From Maylandia zebra (Eukaryota; Chordata; Actinopteri; Cichliformes; Cichlidae), in the NCBI RefSeq assembly GCF_041146795.1, contig NC_135170.1, forward strand, positions 29,127,533-29,191,532: a DNA stretch of 64,000 bases, written 5' to 3'. Shown here piece by piece: positions 55,661 through 64,000 of the stretch. The position numbers and the translations under genes were made by a program. The notes under the pieces are model-generated. The model did no database searches. It saw only the letters and a program-made list of their open reading frames with translations, and was not told where the DNA came from. The first letter of the stretch is position 1; every line of letters starts with the position of its first letter.

Positions 55661-57719
55661 ATCACTTGTTTCGTATGGAAAATGCATTTAACTGATTTGT
55701 TCTCTGAAAATAATATTAGCAAACTAATCTCCCGAATAGGCTTAATAAAATGAAAAAAGAGATTGAGACATAATTTAAAAACTAACGAAAGAGAAGGTAT
55801 CTAAAAGATATATGTAAGATTCATTTGTTGGTATACATTCAACTGTGGGTCATGCACCCCTCACCCCTTTATATGACTTAACAAGATACCCTTTGTCAGT
55901 AAAAACATGAAGTTATTCTAGAGCACTTTTGCCTTCACGTTACATACAGAGGCTTCACGCACTGCAAGCTTTCTAATACTTAATACTTAAATACCTAATT
56001 AAATTACATTTGCAATCAAATAAGACTTATCGCCCTTGATAGTGTTGAGGAGACTCCTTTAGTTTTAGCTTTACGTGTTCATCTTGTCTTATTGCTATGT
56101 AACCTGTGCAAAAGGCACATATTACATCGTACTACACTCTCCAGAATTTTTTGCTTATGAAGTAGGTAAAACTGGCTTTGCATGCAATCTCTTGTGACAC
56201 ATGGGACCTATTTTTACTATTCGATTAACCGCAATTCTGTCACATATGGTCTAGTGGGAGCAGTAATAACAGACGTTTGCTCATGGAGGATTTCTGGACT
56301 TTTAAAGATTTATTTTTTATCAGTGCTTTTATGAACTATCAAAAACAGGGGTACTATGGGAGGAGGGCATGTTTGTTGGCATATTGTTGGAATCATCTCC
56401 AGCTTTCTTTAGCAAGTGGTTTCTGACTCTCCTTTAGCACTTTTGATGGATTTTCAGCGAAATGCCTCTTTTGTTGTATTCTTACTGCCCAGTAGTTGCT
56501 GCAATGAATAAATAAAGTGAAATATCACAAGGCCGATTTTGGAGTGCTTCACAAAGTGCAGCGGATCTATACGGAGGTTATTTATGGTGAGAACCTCTGA
56601 GAGAAGGCTTCTCCTGCTGAATTACTCTGATGATGAATGTTGTAATTTGTCTTGCCACCTCTTTTTCTTTTGGAGGAGAAAGTCTGACATTGTACAGCTT
56701 GTGCCAACAGGAGATAGTGTGTAACGATACATTTGCCATGAGGCCACAAGCCATTTATTACAGTACAGGCTTTCAGCATTACAGTACAGTAATGGCAGTG
56801 TTTGTGGACATGTGTGCAAAATGCAAGTTCCATCTGGAAAAGGCATTGCCAGTAGTTGCCTGTTACCTAAACTATACTGTTAGGTCAAGCTACATTTTTA
56901 TGATGAAGAGATGAATTCTAAAGAAAAAAGAAAAAACTCACTTTGTTTGATTTCTAATTAACAGGATAGCAATTCAAACAAATAGTTTCCCCCTTGCTTC
57001 AGAGTAAAGTTCTGGAGTCTTGCTCTTTTACCTCATATGTGCACACCATGAAGTTGAATAAATATGGACATGTAAAACACAATTTTTATATTATACATAT
57101 ACATCCCATGTTTCAAAAACAGTTAATTTCCGTGGCTTTTCTGAGTGCAGTGCAGTCATGAATTGCATTACTTGACAGGGATTTTTGTGTTTTTGAGCAT
57201 GCAGTGATGTCTGCTACAGTGTTATGTATTATCTATAATACACTGGCTGAGGTCACAGCCATTTAGTATCAGTTTTTAATGTTTTTTCTACATTCTCTGT
57301 ATATTTGTTTTAATCTTGTTATGAAGATGATGAAATTCCTAAATCCTTTGCCATTTTTACATTGAGAAAATAAATTCTTTAAATTGCTGAACAATTTGCT
57401 CACAAAGTTGTTAAACCATGTTTACTTCTGAAGACTCAGCCTTATTGCGGTGTTTTTTTTTCTACACAGTCTGTTATTTATTAATCCAATTATCCTTGCA
57501 GCCCATCAGGTGTTTTGTTTTATCATTACACAACTTTCTAAGTTTTCCTGTTCCCTCAGTTTTGAAGTATGTTTATGAAACTTAATTCCAAACCACATTA
57601 CATTTTACTTAATGTTGCCACCTGCAATTGTTTACTTGCTTTCTGAGCATATAAATGATCTGTAGAAAGAGAACTTTTAAGTAAAGTTTGCCTCGCACTA
57701 CTTCAAACCTCCTTAAGAA
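55661..57719. other. Gene-free sequence, possible first intron
   Basis: AT-rich, with no supported exon or repeat boundary. It would be intronic if the 55.2 kb first-exon candidate is real. Confidence 0.35.
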
Positions 57720-58812
57720 TTGTTGATCTAACCTAATTTTTCACTCCCTTTTGCTCACAGAACCCCTTCATTCTTTGTTCAATAGATCCAGCAAGGTGCT
57801 GGAATCATTCCTCAGAGATTTTGAATCACATTGATATGATAACATCATGCAGTTGCTGAAGATTTGTTGTCTGCACATCCGTGATGTGAATCTTCTATTT
57901 CACCACATTGCATCGATGCTCTGTTGGATTGAGATCTGGTGAATTTTGACTTCAGGAAACTCATTGTAGTGTTCAAGAAACCAGCCTGAAATAATCTGAG
58001 TTTTGGGACACAGTGTGTTTTCCTGCTGGACACAGTCACCAGGGGTTGGATACTCTGTGGTCATAAAGGGATGGACATTGTCTGCAGCTTGCACTTAGGC
58101 ATTTTAAGGTGGCATTTAAATGATGCTCAGGCCCAAAGTGTCCCAACAAAATATCCCTCATGCCATTACACCACTACTGTACCCTGAGCCACTGATGCAA
58201 GAAAGGATGGATCTATGCTTTCATGTTGTTTACAGCAGTTGTTTCTGCCCTATCATCCAAATGCTGAGGCAGAAATCAAGACTTTTTAGATTAGGCTACG
58301 TTTTTCCAATCCTCTGTTTGATGAGCCTGTGCAATTTGCAGCCTCAGCTTCCTGTTCTTAGCTGATAGAAGAAAGATGAAACCTGGTGTTCTCCTCTGTT
58401 GGTGTAGCCCATCTACTTAAGGATTTGTTGTGTTGTTTGTTCAGAGTTGCTCCACTGTATATTTTGCTTGTAACGAGTGGTTTGCTTTACTGTTACCTTC
58501 CTATCAGCTCAAAGTATTCTGTTTTCTCTATAAACATTAGATATGGTTGTGTGGGAAAATCCCAATAGATCAACAGTTTCAGAAACACTCTGACCAGCCT
58601 GTTCTTCAACAAGAATGTCACATTCAAAGTTACTTAAATCACATTTCTTCCCATTTCTGATGCTTGGGTTGAACTTCAGCAGGTCATCTTGCATACATGG
58701 CTGAATACATTTAGTTTCTGCCATGTGATTATATTAATTAGATTAGACTGATTAGAAATTTGTATTAGTAAGTTGTTGAACAGGTGTACCTAACAAAGTG
58801 GCCAGTGAGTGT
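57720..58812 (-). mobile_element. Decayed Tc1-like transposon, transposase on minus strand
   Basis: The right terminus reads ACAGGTGTACCTAACAAAGT then GGCCAGTGAGTGTA, the terminal repeat of a Tc1-like family widespread in teleosts. On the minus strand, 58724-58509 gives RNGKKCDLSNFECDILVEEQ and SVSETVDLLGFSHTTISNVY, matching the DNA-binding domain. Near 57900-58100, HPFMTT and the complement of CAACAGAGCATCGATG keep the catalytic-region order. Multiple stops make it inactive. The left terminus is not clear. Confidence 0.75.
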
Positions 58813-58919
58813 ATTTAGCTTGAGAATAACAAGAAAAAGTTATTATTCAAACAAATGATTAGCAGATATTTAACAGCGCTTGCTCGTAGGAGGTGATCTG
58901 ATGTTGGGTTCTTTACCCT

Positions 58920-59000
58920 GCAGTATAAAGAACCTACAGCCAACAGTTCTAATTTCACACCATATAAATAAACTTGAATTGAACTGAATTGAATAGATAT
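58920..59000 (+). repeat. LINE 3'-tail remnant
   Basis: AATAAACTTGAATTGAACTG followed by AATTGAATA is the A/T-rich direct-repeat tail typical of L2-like fish LINEs. No coding part is adjacent. Confidence 0.5.
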
Positions 59001-62000
59001 CTGTATCTGAATTATAGCTGACAAAATAACTGGCAGCCACATTCAGCACAGCGCTGATTCATGTTTTGATAATGTTTCATTATCTCACCTAAAGCTCTCG
59101 TTTAGCCCAATAGCAGTTGACCTACACCTACATCATCCTGCGTGGATGTGGGTAGAAGTGCATGCACAGCAGAGCAGGTTCAATGTAAGAAATTGTTTTT
59201 AAATGAGTCACTTGGACATTTCAGGTAAAACACGTAATATTGCTCTAACGCTTATGAAAGGATGCTAGAAGTTTTTAAATTGGATGAAAAATAATGTGGC
59301 TTTTTTTTTCTCTTCACTGAACAGTAGACCTACTACAAACTATGGCATATAGTTTAGGGTGGAGATGGGGTGTGCGTGAGTGACTGATGCATTGCTTAGG
59401 TTTTGTTGTTGCCATTGATGGTAAAGAGAAGACGTCAAAAAACAGCCTGTCTTGTTAGCTGTGGTTACTAGTTTTTACCTCCACTTTGGCAGCCAGCAGT
59501 GAAACGTGTCTCAGCAAAATGCTTTAAAGTGCCTTTATACTCATTGTAGGGTTCAGGGCTGAAAAGCCTTGTTCATCTCACAGGGGTCATTTTGGAGGAA
59601 GCATTAGCGGTAGATTTGAGAGGGTTCCCTCTGTGTCTGCACTACATTTCATCTACTTGGGGGCTTGAAAAGATCTTTTCTTCTATGGGCATTGTTTGTG
59701 AGATTGTAGATGTTACTTTGTGGGGAAGATGGCACCTTACATGAAAGAAGAAATGTAATTATTTACTCCACAGGTCTGCAGAGACATCTGGTGAGACTAT
59801 AAATAGAATACAACAAAAAAATGAGGAGAAAAGTGTTAAAAATGGTATGATATGAGCAAAGTAAAAGTGAGAGAGACAGCATTATATGGGAGCTCGAATT
59901 TTCTGATATCGGTAATTATAAATATTTTCTGACAGGCTGTGTGTGAGTATTTAAAGATGTAAAGCCACTTAGGCTTACAGTGACATTCTCATAACGGCCA
60001 CAGCATCTCCCTCTTTTTGATTTGATGGTCCTCAGGTTATCTTCTCTTTTGCTTGGACAAGAGACCAGCTTGAAGCTTGAAGGCTTTTAAACAGAACGCT
60101 AAGCATACACACAGATGAATACGAATACTGCCATGGTACTCCTGCTACCACTATGTCAAGACTTTATGGATATATTTATACTTTTCAATGTGTGCATTTG
60201 AAAAAGATTTTCTGTGATCCACATGCATTTATATTGCTGAGTGTAATTTTCTGTTTGGTTTCACTCGTATGCTGTTCAGCTGCCCACTAGCTTATTTACT
60301 TTGACTTTTTTAATGATCATCTTCCTTGTTACTGTTACGTGGTATCGTCACCTGCTGAGCGAAGGTGACCAGTGTGCTCAAGCTGAGGAGCCGACACAGT
60401 TGGAGCCTGCAAGGTCCAAGACTGAATCTACACATGTGTGGGTAGATTGTTGACCTTTCTCGTTCAGTCTTTATCCCTCTCTCTGTGTGACTGATACCCT
60501 TGATTTCAACCTGTGCTGTAAAACCAATCAGAGCAGTACCGTGACCTTCAGTTGGACTGTCTGAAAAGTTTTGTGCTAAAATTGTGACGCACATGTTGTC
60601 ACATTTCTGTCTGCCAGAACAAACACACAGCTAAATTCAACCTTGCTGGGGGTAGCCTGGCACTGGAGGACATCACTGTTCTGTCATGGAAAAGTAGATG
60701 TGCTATCATATTCAACACAATCTTGAAATTTGTACAAGGCATTTCATCACAAGTCACAGCTAAGGTGTCGTCAGAAGAATTTATTCAGTTAAAAAAAGCT
60801 CTTCAAGGAGAATGGATTAACACATAAGGTTCATAAATTATGAATTTCTTCCACACACTGAGGGGATTAGGTGCACAGCAGGTGGGCAAGTAACTAGCTG
60901 TGCATGGCTTTGGTTGATGGGTGCAATGAAAAGTTTATATTTATTTTAAAAGGCATGAAAACCTGACCTTCATGCCATGCTGTCTAGTTGGAGTAGTGGT
61001 ATGTGTCTACCCCAGAGCCTTTAGCTGGCCTGGGTTGTTGCTCTGTGTGAGACTAGATGTGACAGAAAGGTGGCGGTGGACTTGGTAGGGGTCAGGGATT
61101 CTGACAGCTGCACACAGAGCTGCGTAGATCTCGAGACTTGCCTTCTGTCCATTTCCCATTGTTAGAGCCTTCCTCTCTCAACTCTCCTGACTGGCATGCC
61201 TGACCAAAGGTGCTTATCCCAAGATGTGACACAACTGAACCCATTACTGTCTCTTGGCATCCCTCTGTAGACCCCTTTTCTATCCCCTCATGACACCTGA
61301 ATCCCCCTTCTGAGCCCTGTGCCCAAACAGAAATGGATCTGGCACAGTGAAGTTGGAAGACAAATGGGAATAATAGATGGGAGGGGAATCACAATTTTCA
61401 ACACCTACAATAACATGAGAAGGCAGAACCTCTTCAGTAGCACTTTCAGCATCTGTGTTGAGCTTCATTTGATCTAATTTTGATTTGTTGTAAAATCATT
61501 ATGTTCATTAACAGAAAGCAGCAGAAGTCTGCCTCGCTGCCATCAACCTTAGATGCCTACACGCACACATTCACAGATGTGTAATGACTCACACTCACAG
61601 TGGCTCCAGTGTTAGAATGGCACACTCACTTACACAAACAGATGCACATACACAGAGGTGCATTTATGCCGCTGAGCTGCTGCTGAATGGCGGTGCTCTG
61701 GGGCTGAACACTGGCTCAGTGTTCGGGGCCAGGTACACCACCTCAACCACTCCAAACAACAACAAACCTTAAAAAGGTTGCTTGTTTAGGTCCAACTGAA
61801 CTTCTCAGGTAGGGTAGCAGCTAAATCACTTGATCAGAGCCTTCATAATGAGCAGCATTCATGAATATGCAAATATTTTCTTGACTTTTCTCTTTTTTTT
61901 GTAGGTGTGCTTTTTTTCAGTAACACCCTGCTTCACATACAGTCACTTACTCACACTCACATCTGTTAGCTGCTAAACACAACTACAGCCTTTCAGAGGA

Positions 62001-63559
62001 GATCTGTGGGACCTGCGTATTACATAAAGGCAAAACAGTCATCATTATTGACAGAAGTAAGAGTATTACTCATTTGCTTTCACGGCATCAGGATTATTTA
62101 TAACTGAGATGACTAGTTTCCCAATCTGGATAGCGTGTTGAGTCTTTGTCCCTTATCACTTTCCGGGCTTTTGAATGTCAGGATTATTGGAGCAATATTC
62201 ATGTTCACTTTTTTTGTAGCAAGGTTTGGGAATTTACTGTTAAATCCAAGGCAAGGAAGCAGTGAAAAATAAAGCCCACCCCCTCACTGCAAGCTATTTT
62301 TATTTGGTTGCTTTTAATAAATGAAAGGCATTAGTTTAAGTAATAATATTTGGGTGCAATGGATTTATCTGAGGCAAAATCTTTAGAGTAACCACTCTCT
62401 ATAAAAGCTTTTTAGTTGAATTGTAGGACAGTTTGCCCTCACCTTGCTTCAACCTTGGTTGACATATTATTTAGTATTTTTCTAGTGAAAAAAGGGAAGT
62501 TAATTATGATATAAGCCATTGCTGAGAGTGTGAATAAGAATGATTCTTTTCATAGCCAAACATGCGCCCACTGTTTGCTCTACCATATAAAATAGTAGGT
62601 GGATTTAGCTGTAATTCAAAAGATAAAGCTTGGAATAAAAATGAAAAGCCCTGCTGTCTGTAGCATAAATGTTTGAGCAGTGGGGATATCTTTGGAGAAA
62701 ATATCAACATCCCAAAAGACAATTTCAGAACAGCAGGTGAAAGATGTTTTTTTTCTGTTGCATGTGTCACCCAAATGTCAGATAGTAACAAATAATGAAT
62801 ATGCAGCTCTAACAGCCATCAAGTTAGACGGGCACCTCACAGTGTTTTGGATCTGCTCTATATCATCTACTTTACATTCATCTGCTGGGGGCTTAGGTTG
62901 AACTGACTGTACCTGTAAGATTTGTTGTTCCATCACAGTAGCATTTTTCTTCCAGTGAGCTTTCCTTATGGAAAATTATTGACAATGAAAACTATCACGG
63001 TCCTGAGTTTTTGTGTAGTATTTACTGAGTTTGGTTTGTTTAGATTATTGACAATCTTTCTTGTTTTTGTGGTTTCCAGAATTTTCCTGAGTTTGCCTCC
63101 CTCTGTTTGGTCTGTGTGCTAATCGCTTTATCTCATTTCAACTTCCTGTTATACATTGGGAATTACACTGGCTCTTGATCCATCGGATTCTTGTTTCCAT
63201 GTATGTCTGGTTTTTCTCCTTGTCATTATCTTCCACACCCCCGCTGGTTTTACCTGTGTCTACCTTGATTTAGACTTCTGTGGTGAATCATTGTTTAGCC
63301 TACAATGCAGTCTATGTAACTGGCTGATATTGTTTCCGGGACTTATCCTTGTGCTGGTGCTTTATGTGTTAATTACCTTGTGGTTATGTCCTGTTATATA
63401 TGTTTTATATGCGGTGCCAGCCAATAGAAACAAATAAAATGTTGAGACCTCTTTCCCTCCTAGGTCTCCAGTCTTTGTTGTGGTCAAATATTTGTCCCTC
63501 ACTTCATTGTATATTCCTTCAATCCCATTCTAGTTGTTTTAGCAATCTTCCCTTAGGAT
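59001..63559. other. Gene-free sequence
   Basis: ORFs here are short and unsupported. 62.92-63.43 kb is T-rich with GTTTTTGTG-type words often seen in old retroelement 3' ends, but I could not assign it. No exon, promoter or RNA gene recognised. Confidence 0.35.
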
Positions 63560-63665
63560 TTTTTGAGCATTTGTGATTATATATATTGATTTTTGATGAG
63601 TAGTGACATTGTAAAGCGCTTTGGGTGCCTTGAAAAGCGCTTTATAAATCCAATCCATTATTATG
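63560..63665 (+). repeat. Retroelement 3'-tail remnant
   Basis: TGTAAAGCGCTTTGGGTGCC and AAAAGCGCTTTATAAATCC with a trailing CCATTATTATT match a tail shared by many fish non-LTR elements. Only the tail is present. Confidence 0.5.
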
Positions 63666-63824
63666 TTTAGGTGATGGTCATTTTCCCACTGATAAATTCA
63701 AAGACTATGGTGAAAAAACAGCCAAAATGCACAGGAGGAACTGAATGTACTGAACAGGCCAATCATAATAACTGTGGGGTGCATCAACGTGATGCTGTTA
63801 CATTTCTGGGGCAGTGAATGGAGC

Positions 63825-64000
63825 TGGATAGTGTAGTGGTAAGACTACACACCTTTGGAGCGGGAGTTGCAAGTTTGATTCCCACCCGGTGTCCAGTAAG
63901 GGTCCTGGCTAGACCCCCATGCTAAAACAAGCCCTGGAATGGCCTGGCTACGTCCGCAGCTTGGACACAAGCATTTCACTACATGTTGTACCCTGTATGA
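63825..64000 (+). mobile_element. tRNA-derived SINE with L2-like 3' end, cut by window end
   Basis: The head carries GTGTAGTGGTAAGACTACAC (A-box region) and AGTTTGATTCCCACCC (B-box region). The end, CAAGCATTTCACTACATGTT then GTACCCTGTATGA, resembles the L2 LINE 3' end at 37340-37370 (complement AAGCATTTCACTACATATCG). Sharing a LINE tail is how such SINEs borrow the LINE machinery. The element continues past the window. Confidence 0.75.

Overview
This is a nuclear genomic window from a ray-finned fish. The genes are spliced with GT/AG introns. The repeats are typical of teleosts: Tc1-like, hAT, piggyBac-like, Penelope-like, L2 and Rex3/RTE elements and tRNA-derived SINEs. A percomorph, perhaps a cichlid, would fit the repeat mix, but I cannot prove the species from sequence alone.

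Layout. (1) 1-5.2 kb: a repeat-rich flank with a decayed Tc1 fragment and two Penelope-like elements in opposite orientation. (2) 5.23-14.25 kb, + strand: kat2a (GCN5 histone acetyltransferase), complete in 18 coding exons (798 aa). Its introns hold nested DNA transposons. (3) 17.15-18.78 kb: a nearly full-length Tc1-like transposon with an intact 338-aa transposase. (4) 19.7-33.6 kb, + strand: a tandem array of dhx58 (LGP2, the CARD-less RIG-I-like receptor). Two copies have intact reading frames (679 and 677 aa). A decayed third copy between them is split by a DNA transposon. (5) 33.6-64 kb: no recognisable protein-coding gene, scattered repeats, and one CpG-rich segment near 55.2-55.6 kb that looks like a promoter and first exon of a + strand gene continuing beyond the window.

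kat2a next to dhx58 in head-to-tail order matches the human order KAT2A-DHX58 on chromosome 17q21 (established knowledge), so the locus is conserved and the dhx58 expansion is the local novelty. kat2a is a housekeeping SAGA/ATAC co-activator. The dhx58 copies are cytosolic dsRNA-binding helicases that tune RIG-I/MDA5 signalling. Both intact copies carry an ISRE-like site upstream, as expected for interferon-induced genes.

The most interesting points are: the LGP2 array with patchwork divergence that suggests gene conversion; the different upstream AUG arrangements of its two copies; a shared Arg-to-Ser change in helicase motif VI; and the intact Tc1-like element (DD37E by my count) with two repeat motifs at each end. 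All exon boundaries and identities were read by eye; no alignment or database search was run.
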